This document shows positions 22,340-31,714 of a stretch of 64,000 nucleotides of DNA, in pieces (within the stretch, counting starts at the first letter, position 1; each line of letters starts with the position of its first letter). The translations under genes and the position numbers were made by a program. The stretch covers positions 61,107,468 to 61,171,467 of the forward strand of contig OX457042.1 in the NCBI GenBank assembly GCA_949752735.1. The letters are read 5' to 3'. The notes beneath the pieces were generated by a model. That model saw only the letters and a program-made list of their open reading frames with translations. It was not told the origin of the DNA and searched no databases. The stretch is from Lumbricus terrestris. Lineage: Eukaryota; Annelida; Clitellata; Crassiclitellata; Lumbricidae.

Positions 22340-22783
22340 GCTAGCTAGCGAATATTTAAATCTTCGATCTTCTTCTCTGAGCCACTGTTCTCTTTTCTCT
22401 CTGGCTTTCCTTTCTGTCCGTTCTGTCTCTCGTATGGCTACCTCCTTTTCTCTTATGCGCCGATCATAATCTCTGGCCTTTCTCTAATCCTCATACTTCC
22501 GAACTTCAAATTGAAACTTGAGTCGTTCGAGGTCCTGACCTCCTCTCCATTGCAGCGACTCTAGTTCTGGTGAAGTTACTCCACCTTCCTCGTAATCCTT
22601 ATATTGTCTTTCGGCCACCTTGGCCGCCCATTCTTCCGTTAGCTGAAGACGATCCATCGCGAAGACGATCTCGTCTTCCATTTCCTCCTTGAGTAGGTAA
22701 GCTCTTAACCTCTCATCGGACATCTTTTTAATCTGCTTATCGGGTGTGAGATTATCCATGTTGGTTAGAAGAGGATAAAGCAA
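22340..22783 (-). pseudogene. Charged coiled-coil ORF, gag-like, broken by a stop
   Basis: The first 99 codons (22783-22484) encode a highly charged protein with helical character (SDERLRAYLLKEEMEDEI, then LTEEWAAKVAERQYKDYEE). After the TAG at 22484 the same frame stays open for about 45 more codons rich in Arg, Glu and Lys (RRIREKE, RTERKAREKREQW). That a frame remains coding-like on both sides of one stop suggests a recently broken gene. The style is that of an N-terminal gag or coiled-coil domain of a retroelement, but no zinc knuckle or polymerase lies nearby. I do not recognise it. Confidence 0.45.
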
Positions 22784-22799
22784 GTTGGCCTATAAGCAG

Positions 22800-22990
22800 A
22801 TGCAATGCTCAAAAGCCAACAAACCAATCGCTCAAAGATGTAATGCTCAAAAGCCAACAAACCAATCGCTCAAAGATGTAATGCTCAAAAGCCAATAAAT
22901 CAATCGCTCAAAGATGCAATGCACAAAAGCCAACAAACCAGTCACTGAATGATGCAATGCACAAAAGCGAGCCAATCAATCACTAGGCAA
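22800..22990. repeat. 38-bp tandem repeat, five copies
   Basis: Unit GATGCAATGCTCAAAAGCCA plus ACAAACCAATCGCTCAAA. The first three copies are nearly identical and the last two have diverged. Confidence 0.9.
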
Positions 22991-23166
22991 CAGCAAAGCA
23001 ATGCGTCAATGCAAATCAATATGAAAATAATAATTATTAGAAGAAGCGGTTTTCGCTGCAGCCAACTTTCGACCCGTGATTGCCACTCCTCTTTTGCACA
23101 GATAAGACCAGTCAACAATGTAAGAGTCCTACCCTTTTGTCGGTCGTCGGCTTGACTTCCGTCTCT

Positions 23167-23218
23167 TACGGCGCCTTAGAAATTGTCGTCATTATTATTA
23201 TTATTATTAATACCAACA
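23167..23218 (+). repeat. SINE or LINE 3' tail with (ATT)n
   Basis: Same end as 17838-17880: TTACGGCGCCTTAGAAATTG, then TCGTC and six ATT units. The body upstream (23040-23166) is not clearly related to that of the other copy. Confidence 0.6.
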
Positions 23219-23663
23219 ATGTGTAAACAATATGCCCAGCGACCTATTCGCCTCCCGGTGCTGTGCCGGCCGCCGGTGCACTACGCGACCCCTCGCTTCC
23301 AGATGCTGTGACCGTGACATTATCTTATCAGTGGCTATGCCTAACAGTTTGGCATCATTAATGATAGTCATAAATGGAGGAAACTCTTACAAGGAAACAC
23401 GAAGATTGGATTTAATCAAAAGCAAAAATATACAGAACATCAAAATCAAAATGGCTGACGATTATTTCAAATGGTATGCCTACAGTTAATAGACCCTAGA
23501 ACGGTCAAACTGATCACTACATAGCACAGGGGCACAGCAGGGAGGCGCTTTGTTCTGAGAGGCGTTTTGCCACCCCTGCCCACTTCAATTATAATTTGTA
23601 ATACAAATAAATTTAATACTATACTAAAACTAATACCAAATTATGAAATTATAATTAGCGTAT

Positions 23664-24367
23664 TAGGGGAAAGGCTTGTAATATGGGCTAGTGTGTAATA
23701 TGGACCTCGACTGTTTCTCCCACCTACCATGTCTGCAAAGAGCTCTTACTGTGGGATACAATCCGTCCACCGATTTCAACTTCCTGTTTTGAATGTGTCC
23801 CTATGCTCATAACCTCCGCACGAAACTATTCAATGTTTTAGTTTTTATGTAGATTTCTTCTAAAAAATTTCAAACTTCAGCAGCTGTTGTGTGGCTTAAT
23901 ATTTGAGTTATGCTATACCTTTTGGTCTCAGAAGGTAGGGAATTTCTTCATCATGTAAAAACGCAACTATCTTGATATTTAAAACTTTCGTTGATCACAC
24001 TATAACGGATTTTCTCTAAGCATACCAGTGTGTGTAATATGGGCCAGTGATCGAATGTGTAATAGGGGCTTCTGCCATTCATACAAGCACACAAAGTCGT
24101 GTAATATGGGCCACTTTCTGTACTAAGAAAAATAATTCAAATTTACCATGACGGTCCATGAGCTTATTACACACAGGGTTGTGTAATATGGTCCATTTTT
24201 CTAATTTATAAAAAAATAATTAAAAAATTTATTTGAACAGATTAAAGAATAATTTCTTCACATTTTGATCACAATTCACGCCAAGTAGAGCCTGGAATAA
24301 ACGAAACGACACATTCAACTACATAGTAATGTTCCTTAGGGGGCCCATATTAGAAGCCTTTCCCCTA
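23664..24367. mobile_element. MITE with GTGTAATATGGGCC subterminal repeats
   Basis: Left end TAGGGGAAAGGCTTGTAAT and right end inverse TAGGGGAAAGGCTTCTAAT, each followed by ATGGGC. TA at each end could be the target duplication. TGTAATATGGGCC-like motifs recur inside at about 23692, 24033, 24097 and 24182. No ORF; non-autonomous. Confidence 0.75.
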
Positions 24368-24545
24368 TATAGGCCTAAATGAAATCATTGAATCAAAACT
24401 GATTAATATTTGCAGCCAATAATTATTATGATTCATACCTTAGTATATTAAAGATATTAATAAATAAAAAATATATCCTCATCTTTCAATTATAATCGCG
24501 CAAAATAATGAATTTGGTACTATTTTAGTCGTGTGCTCAATTTAC

Positions 24546-25448
24546 ATGAACTTCAGCTTCACCCAGAGAATCAAGATGTCAACAAATGAAAGAGTGAGCG
24601 GAGTGACTAAACTGCGAAATGAAATCTACGTCCTCTGTCGATTGCATAATCAGTCTCCAAACACAATTCGTGTCTTTGAAGATCGTTATCCATTTCATGC
24701 TAAGAATATAATCGGACTAAGGGAGATGAGAGATCCCGTTGATATTGGATCCAGTGAGAAGGACAATTGTCTCTATCTCCATGACTCTAATTGGAAATGC
24801 ATTTGTAAGCTAACAAGAGTGAGCGATAACCAACACAAGATGATCAAATGGCAGAGAATTTATTGTAAGCCACGTACTCTGTCAGTGAACAGTGATGGTC
24901 AGTTGTTGGTGGTCAATCGTTCATCGTCCATTTTGATGATCTACGGATCAAACGCAGAACTTGTTCGATCCATTCAATTACCAAGAGACATGAAATACCC
25001 TTGTCATGCAGTGGAAACATCCATCGGAAATTTTGTCATCAGTCACGAATGGAAGGAAAAGGAAGACGTTGAAGAAAGTTGGTCAACAGTTGTCAGAGAG
25101 AGGGGAATAAATGAGTCAACGACCAAATGGGTTGTAAGTGAATTGAGTAGAGATGGAAAGATGGTCATCCGTCGTTTTATTCCTTCAAATAAAACACAGC
25201 AACTGAATTATCCTGAATATTTCTCACTCGATTCAGACGATCGAGTGCTTTTGGCTGACAGACGGAACAATAGAGTGATTCTCTTGAATTCCGATCTTAG
25301 ATGGAATCGAATTCTTCTTCCAACGCACAGTATAACAAAATACGCAGATATCCATTTTCCAAATAGATTGTGTTACGACGAAGAAAATAAGCAACTGATC
25401 GTAGTAGAATTTTACGGAGCTATTATGCTATTTACACTATCAAGTTGA
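24546..25448 (+). CDS. NHL-repeat / six-bladed beta-propeller protein, single exon
   Basis: 300 codons without a break, the only host-like gene in the window. The first ATG is at 24546, with a second at 24576. The sequence has repeated propeller blades of NHL type: RTLSVNSDGQLLVVN at about residues 113-127, YFSLDSDDRVLLADRRNNRV at about 222-241 followed by ILLNSDLRWNRILL, and NRLCYDEENKQLIVVE near 275-290. NHL propellers bind protein or RNA in TRIM/LIN-41 proteins, but here there is no RING, B-box or filamin domain, so the role is unknown. Stand-alone members of this type form expanded families in several invertebrates. No signal peptide is evident. An AATAAA at 25591 lies 143 bp past the stop. 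Codon use and openness suggest a real gene; a retrocopy is the alternative. Confidence 0.75.
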   Translation: MNFSFTQRIKMSTNERVSGVTKLRNEIYVLCRLHNQSPNTIRVFEDRYPFHAKNIIGLREMRDPVDIGSSEKDNCLYLHDSNWKCICKLTRVSDNQHKMIKWQRIYCKPRTLSVNSDGQLLVVNRSSSILMIYGSNAELVRSIQLPRDMKYPCHAVETSIGNFVISHEWKEKEDVEESWSTVVRERGINESTTKWVVSELSRDGKMVIRRFIPSNKTQQLNYPEYFSLDSDDRVLLADRRNNRVILLNSDLRWNRILLPTHSITKYADIHFPNRLCYDEENKQLIVVEFYGAIMLFTLSS

Positions 25449-25600
25449 TATTGAACTCACTTTTCTTCAACAGGTTCTGATAGAAAATATCCCTCTCAAC
25501 TCATCCAGGCTATAGGGTCAAGGCACACGTCAATACCTCAATAACGTATCAACAATTACATAAATTAGTTCATTAATAATGGGCCCATTCAATAAAATTA
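25449..25600 (+). other. 3' flank of the NHL gene with AATAAA
   Basis: Short AT-rich downstream sequence. AATAAA at 25591-25596 is a candidate poly(A) signal and lies next to the left end of the following MITE. Confidence 0.45.
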
Positions 25601-25604
25601 ACAC

Positions 25605-26386
25605 ACAGGGTGCGCCAAAAAAGACCCCCTAGATTTTTTGCCAATATCTTGGCCAGAAGTAAGAATTTCGAAATGAAATTTTACAGTCTTATAGACAATT
25701 CATATCTACACATGATGGTCAGATCTCATCAAAATATTTCAAGCACAACAAAAGTTACAACACTTTTAGCTAGGCCACCCACCGTTTTTTGACGATTCAA
25801 AAACGAAACGCAACAAATATTAGGTTATTTGCCAAAATCATGGCCAAAAGTAAGAATATTTCGGAATGAAATTTTAAAGCCTCAAAGACAATTTATATTT
25901 ACACATGATGGTCAGATTTCATCAAAATATATCAAACAGAACAAAAGTTATACCACTTTTAGTGAGGCCACCCACCGTTTTTGACGATTCAAAAACGAAA
26001 CGCAACAAAGTAACAAAAAACACGATTTTATTCAGTCTGATTTCAAATAACTGTTGTCAAATGACTTGGTGTTGCTTCACAACTTGTGTTTCATGTGCCC
26101 ACGACCAGTGCCGAAACTTCTTTTGAGTCTCTTTGCAAAGTTCTTGATGGACCTGTTGATTAATCTGACAGATTTCTTATTTACCAATTTGATTGTCATC
26201 TTGCTAAGTGACTTCTCAGTGACACGCAGCTACGCTGGTGCCCTGTTTCTTGATATATTTTGATGAAATCCGGCCATCATGTGTAAATATGAATTGTCCA
26301 TAAGCCCGTAAAATTTAATTTCGAAATCTTTACTTTTGGCCAAGATATTGTCAAAAATCCTAAAGGTCTTTTTGGGGGTGCCATGT
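25605..26386. mobile_element. Mariner-like MITE with a repeated subterminal block
   Basis: The left end ACAGGGTGCGCCAAAAAAGA and the right end, inverse ACATGGCACCCCCAAAAAGA, are diverged inverted repeats. The roughly 190-bp left block (GCCAATATCTTGGCC... to AAACGAAACGCAACAAA) is repeated directly at about 25830-26010 and inverted at about 26255-26370. A third diverged direct copy lies at 29560-29735. A minus-strand reading near 26230-26050 might be a helix-turn-helix remnant, too short to be sure. Confidence 0.6.
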
Positions 26387-26930
26387 ATATGACATTTGGA
26401 AAAGGAACAGTTTGCTTACAGATATAAAAAATGTGACAAAAAATGTTGAACCACATTTGACAGAAATCACATAGATGCGATGCGTGTAGAGCGCTATGTC
26501 GATAAGTATGAAGATCGAAACGGTTCGCTGTTGATTGGTTGAACATATTGGCTTTTTCAGTTTATGAAGTGCCGTGTCGCCATTCATCTGCTATTCATTT
26601 TTGCGTTCAATAAATTGCGATGCTAATTGCGATGCTCCGTTGTGCGTTTGCAAATGCGTAGGCTAAACTTGCTAACAGTTGCTAACCAATTGTTGCGCTT
26701 TTGGATTATTCTATATTGATTTTGGTGTCAGGCGTATCATCTTCCAAAATTATTCAGCTGGTTCTCCTGTGCCGCGTCTGTAACGTTTCCGCGCCCTGGA
26801 GATTCAACCGCTCATCACCTACTGTCAGTCATCTGTTATCACAGATGTGGTTAAAAATCGTTTTTACATCGCCGTGAAAATTACTAACTGTGCGACGTCT
26901 TTGTGATGAACTATTCTAAGACCGCGAAGG
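26387..26930. other. Gene-free stretch
   Basis: No ORF or repeat recognised. Confidence 0.4.
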
Positions 26931-27280
26931 AAACTGTCAGTGCTGTAAATGATGCTGAGAGGATAGGAACAATCAACGTTGAGCCTCTATTTCGGTTTTC
27001 GTTTTGTTTTATCAATATTTAAACAACACTCGTCGTGTCTTGCAAACCTCTTTCCTCTTGCCACGATTACGTCATGCTATTCGATATGTTCTCTGACTAT
27101 TAGATGAATCTGTTTAAACTTTCACGTCTTCAGGATAAACTATGGTTGGATGTCTTTCTTCCGATCAGCTGTTCGTCGTTTCTCGTGTCCTGCTGTCATG
27201 TCTTGTGCTGTTCCTCGCCACCGCTGTCTGTACCACATCGCCTATAAAATTATGCATGTCTACAAAGAACATCATGGCAA
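26931..27280. repeat. Dispersed repeat copy 1 (GTCAGTGCTG... family)
   Basis: Shares GTCAGTGCTG..ATGATGCTGAGAGGATA, TATTCGATATGTTCTCTGAC, a CTTTCTTCC...TCGTTTCTCGTGTCCTGCTGTC block and CACATCGCCTATA with 34500-34751 plus 35114-35440. No ORF is conserved among copies, apart from short minus-strand pieces. Confidence 0.6.
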
Positions 27281-27947
27281 CTGCAACATCATGACAACTG
27301 CAACATGGGAAAACTTTGAGGTGGATGGAGAAACGATAGAGGTAGTATCGAGCTTCACATTCCTGGGATCTATGTTAGAGAAGGAGGGAAGAAGTGATAT
27401 GGAAATAAGGCGGAGGGTAACAATGGGAAAAACGGCAATGAACGGTCTGGGAAATATTTGGAAGGATAAATACGTGAGCAGGGAAACAAAGAAAAGATTG
27501 GTAAGAGCACTGATCTTCCCAGTGGTCCTATATGGATGTGAGACATGGACAAAGACACTGGATATGGAAAAGAAAATCAACGCGTGCGAGATGTTGATTT
27601 GGAGAAAAATGCTAAGGATTTCATGGACGGAGAAGAGAACTAACGAATCGGTGCGCGGGGAGCTCGGAATAGAGAGAGAGGAGACACTACAGCAAACAGC
27701 AACTTGGAGGAAATTCAGCTACTTCGGCCATGTGATGAGATCCAACGGTTTGGAAAAGGAGCTGATGACGGCATGTGGTGAGGGTAGGAGGAGACGCGGA
27801 AGACCGAGGAAGAGATGGTTGGATGAGGTACAGGAAAAGTCTGGCATGAGCCTAAAGGAGCTGAGAGAGGCAACAAGAGAGAGGAGACACTGGAGAGGAT
27901 ACATCAAGAATGTCGCCAGAGCTCCAAGAGCTAACGGCACCAGGTGA
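27279..27947 (+). CDS. LINE reverse transcriptase C-terminal fragment (RTE-like)
   Basis: About 220 open codons covering the thumb and C-terminal region of a LINE polymerase. It includes FTFLGSMLEKEGRSDMEI, then a run ending LVRALIFPVVLYGCETW, ISWTEKRTNESV, FGHVMRS and GRRRRGRPRKRWLDEV, a combination typical of RTE/BovB-type and related elements. The catalytic YxDD motif lies upstream in the full protein and is absent here, so the copy is 5' truncated. The ATG used by the longer ORF (27150) falls in the neighbouring dispersed repeat and is not part of the gene. It ends at TGA 27945-27947. There is no clear tail or target duplication. Confidence 0.8.
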   Translation, partial: NCNIMTTATWENFEVDGETIEVVSSFTFLGSMLEKEGRSDMEIRRRVTMGKTAMNGLGNIWKDKYVSRETKKRLVRALIFPVVLYGCETWTKTLDMEKKINACEMLIWRKMLRISWTEKRTNESVRGELGIEREETLQQTATWRKFSYFGHVMRSNGLEKELMTACGEGRRRRGRPRKRWLDEVQEKSGMSLKELREATRERRHWRGYIKNVARAPRANGTR

Positions 27948-28389
27948 CCAGATGACAAAGAACATGGCTGCTGGACAGTCAAACTTCATTACGAATACAA
28001 TCATCTTCGCCATCCTGTAATTCGTTGAGATGACTTATTCCGCGTCATGCTGGTGTTTCTCGTCTTCTATTAATAATCCGAGTGCAAGGCTGACATAATT
28101 TATTATGGCCACCTCCCTAGAACGTCTGCTCGTCAAGTGGAGTGCACGCTGTGAAGAACATGCAGATAATATCATCCATGGCCCCCATGGTCGCTTGGCC
28201 TCTTCTGCCATGGATTATGATACGGCTAAGAAAAGGGCGAATGCAGTGGCCAGGGCATGGTAGGGCAAACGCCCTAGTAAAAAAGCCTTTGCCCTGGTCG
28301 TTGCTCTACCAGATATTTTACCTTGCCAGAATTTGTTCGGGGCCTATATTGTTTCTTACTATTCACGTTCGTTCGTCCGCTCTCTGGCA
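27948..28389. other. Gene-free stretch
   Basis: Probable LINE 3' flank, then unassigned sequence. Confidence 0.4.
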
Positions 28390-28575
28390 GTACATAAGTT
28401 CTGGTAGGGCAGAATTCTGGCAGGGCAAAAGTTCTGGGGAGAACAATTCTGACAGCCCTTGACAGGGCAAAAATTTTGACACGGCAAAATTTTGACAGGG
28501 CAAAAGTTCTGCCAGGCAAAAATTCTAGCAGGAAAAAATTCTGGTGGGGCAAAAGTTCTGGTATGGAAATTCTGT
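28390..28575. repeat. Degenerate tandem repeat, unit about 20 bp
   Basis: Eight or nine imperfect copies of GGCAAAAGTTCTGGCAGG with A/T-rich variants. Short minus-strand ORFs across it are repeat products. Confidence 0.75.
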
Positions 28576-28769
28576 GGCTGTTTACCCACATTAATCCAAC
28601 TATATACTACAACAGCATAATGCCAACTGTCGCTTTATTGCATTTCAAATAGAGCGTAAGCATTTGCGTTAACAATAAACCTACATGTATAATTGTATAA
28701 GCTTATACCTGACCCAGTAACTTATTTGCTGAACTTTTTCCATTCTAAATGCTACCCGAAAGAGGATTT

Positions 28770-29481
28770 CGTCGCATGAGAGTCATCTTCGCGTATGTCC
28801 ACTTTTGTGAATTCCGAGAAAATCGAGTTTGCAGTTTCGAAACTTGGGACGGAAATTTTTAAAATGAGTGCAATAAAACTTCAGGCAAAGACGTCATATT
28901 AAAGCATCGACAATAATTAAAGGATGTTGCATGAAAATTAAACTGAAACTTTGAATATTTTTTTGAAATTTTGGAAAATGTTGTATAAAATGGATTTAAA
29001 TCAATTGCAAGTCATCCTGCCGAGAACAAAATATGAAATAATTAAAATAATAAAAGAAAGTAATACACAATCATTTGCGACTTTGTTCGTTTCAATTGTC
29101 ACAAGTTTAATACCCGTTTTTAATAAAAGAACGTTTTTTATTCCCTGGACATACGACACTATGATACAACGAAGTGGGATGCCGTATCTCCTTCGTTGAA
29201 TCAACGACGAGCTTTCTCTGGACATACGACAATGCACTTTTAAACCGTGAATGCAGCACTGGAGATACGGCGAACTAAATTGGAGATACGACAAAACAAC
29301 ACTGAAATTGGACATAGCCTACGACAAGCAGCCTAGTGTTCGCTGAATATCTTTAAAACGACTTGTCGTATGTCCTAACGGTTAACAGTGAAGAAAGATA
29401 AACAATTTTTTGCTACAAATCAAGTCTAAACTCGATTTTGAAAAAAAAATGGACATACGCGAAGATGTCTCTCAGGCGACG
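28770..29481. mobile_element. MITE with 32-bp inverted repeats
   Basis: Left end CGTCGCATGAGAGTCATCTT and right inverse CGTCGCCTGAGAGACATCTT, both followed by CGCGTATGTCCA (about 30 of 32 positions match). A flanking ATTT (28766-28769 and 29482-29485) may be the target duplication. GGACATACGAC or its inverse recurs inside at about 29146, 29220, 29313 and 29360. No transposase. Confidence 0.75.
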
Positions 29482-29559
29482 ATTTGCAGTTAGATTTGTT
29501 GTAGGCTAAGTCAGTCAGATTAGTCCATAGCGTGGGCCATAAAAGACCCATTAAAAGGG

Positions 29560-29735
29560 TTTCTTGCCAATACCTTGGTAAGAGGAAGGAATTATTAAAT
29601 GAAATTTTGCAGGCTTAAAGACAATAACTCGTATTTACACAGGATGGCCAGATTTTATTAAAATATTTCAAACAGAGCAAAAGTTGTAGCCTACCACTTC
29701 TAGTGTAAGGTGACCATCTTCTGGCCATCAAAAAC
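29560..29735. repeat. Diverged third copy of the 25620 subterminal block
   Basis: TTGCCAATACCTTGG, AAATGAAATTTTGCAGGCTT, ATTTACACAGGATGGCCAGA and CAAACAGAGCAAAAGTTGTA match the block at 25630-25800 and 25830-25990 with about 75-80% identity. Confidence 0.65.
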
Positions 29736-30650
29736 CCGAAAACTTTTTTAAAAAACTTCCAATTGCGATTCCTTCACTGCAGGACTAGGTCTATATGCGT
29801 ATACGAAAGCCTAGTCCTATAGAATACCTATTGCATAATATCTTCCAGTCAACAGTTACTATATTAGGCTATTGTTGCTTATACATGTAGTAGACCCTAT
29901 TCTGGACACTTTGACGAAGTTCAAGGTTACTGATATTTCACCGAATAGAGTCTTTTTAGTTAAGTTCTGTTCTGAGAACGTTTTTGAACATGATTATTGA
30001 TGCAGGTGTGATAACAGTTAAATTTTAAGTTGCATGGGTATATAGACTTCAGTATAAAAATCTCCAAGATGCTTAAATCAGGACATAATATTATTATGAA
30101 GAAACCGAAAGGTGGAATTGGAAGACAAATGCTAGACGTAGAAAGGACACAGAGACACACAAGACTGGCAGTGAGATGGAAATAATATAAAAGGGAAAAG
30201 GTTGATACACAATTATAGTCTAATTGAGGCTAGAAGCAGGACGTCAAATAGAATTCAAGTAATTAAAGCTTTGCCATTGAGGACAAGAGAGAAAGATTCA
30301 AAGGTCAGATAACCAGAAGATAAGTGGATTGAGGTTAAACCATCCGAGATGAGATAATTATGTAAGCAGTTAAAGAAGTCTCACACAAATTGAGAACGAT
30401 AGACAGACAATTTAAAATACAGTGCGCAGCGTGTTACACAAATAAATAGAATAAACAAAAACAAACAGAAATGTGGATTTGACAAAGGGTCAATTTTATT
30501 AGTGAGTAATAGCATTCGGTTCAAATTCCAACATGCTAGCATAATAATGTGAAAGCTAGAGAAGAGTAGTAGTCCTAACCAAAATATTCACCATTTTATT
30601 CGTCCAGATCATAATTTTTTTGTTTACTTTGGTTGTGAACCAGAGGCATT
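29736..30650. other. Gene-free stretch
   Basis: AT-rich, no ORF or repeat recognised. Confidence 0.45.
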
Positions 30651-30660
30651 GATTGATATT

Positions 30661-30762
30661 CACGATGAAGACGACGACAACAACGACGATGACGATGATG
30701 ATGACGATGACGATGATGATGACGATGACGATGATGATGACGATGATGATGATGATGCGCTT
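30661..30762. repeat. (GATGAC)n / (GATGAT)n microsatellite
   Basis: About 100 bp of GATGATGAC-type repeats with GACGAC variants at the left edge. Confidence 0.9.
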
Positions 30763-31069
30763 TCGGTTTTAATCCATCGGAGGATAAGATGAGTGAGGTG
30801 GTGTCCGTTTGTCTTCCTCTCAGAGTAACTTGTTCAGATCACTATAGGCCTACACTGCCATGCGCATAATCTCTAAGCTTACATAACATAATAATAATTT
30901 GTTTTCAATAAAACGCTTTCAGACGTAAAACCCTAACCCTAGCACTTAGTCCGTTGATGATTCGGTTGCTTGTCGGCTTACTCAAAGTCGAGTAAACACC
31001 CAGATAAGCCAGATAAAATCCTGGTTATGACTTGACCGAATCTTATCATCCACATATCTCAATTATAGG

Positions 31070-31420
31070 GTTTCTGCACTGATCTGGCGCTGCGTGGAGG
31101 GTCTTGCTCCCAAGTACATACAAGAACTCTGCTGTACCACCTCTGGTGGCGATCTGACCTCCGATCAGCTGACCAAGCTGAACTTTTGACCCCTCGTTCT
31201 CGAACTGCTATAATGCAGCGACGCTCTTTTTCAGTGGCTGGCCCTAGAATCTGGAATGGGTTCCTTGTTACTCTTCGCCTGGTGCCTAGAGGTCACACCA
31301 CTATGTTTCTTTCTCGCTTAAAAACTGCCTTATTTAGCCGTTATTGGACTAGGAGCGCTTCTGAGTAGTTTACCTTGAAGGTGCGCTATATAAAAAGTCA
31401 ATAATAAATAATAATAATAA
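31070..31420 (+). pseudogene. CR1/L2-type LINE 3' end
   Basis: The plus frame 31186-31368 reads PRSRTAIMQRRSFSVAGPRI, WNGF and then KTALFSRYWTRSASE, the end of a LINE polymerase ORF. The stop is followed by a short 3' end, AAGGTGCGCTATATAAAAAG, and an AATAAT tail (31400-31420). A frame change near 31180 breaks the link to the KYIQELC reading upstream. The RSASE ending is shared with the LINE at 60505. Confidence 0.8.
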
Positions 31421-31714
31421 TCCCGATTAGATAGAAGATTAAATGTGTTCAAGCAAGGAAACACATTCCAGCGTTGGTAACTAAGCTGGACTCATGCACA
31501 AAAGTTCATGTTAGAAGAAAGGTGTGATGGTGTCTTTAATCGATCTCTGAAAACGTCGATAATTTTCTTTATTCTTGTGAGAAATCGGTTTTTGGCAAGA
31601 GGAAGTGGAAACTAGATCGGCGATTTGGCAGACTATAGTAGAATAGTCTATCCAATCGTATACAACTCCGATACGAACCGCATTATCAACAACTGCAAAT
31701 GATGATGATGAATA

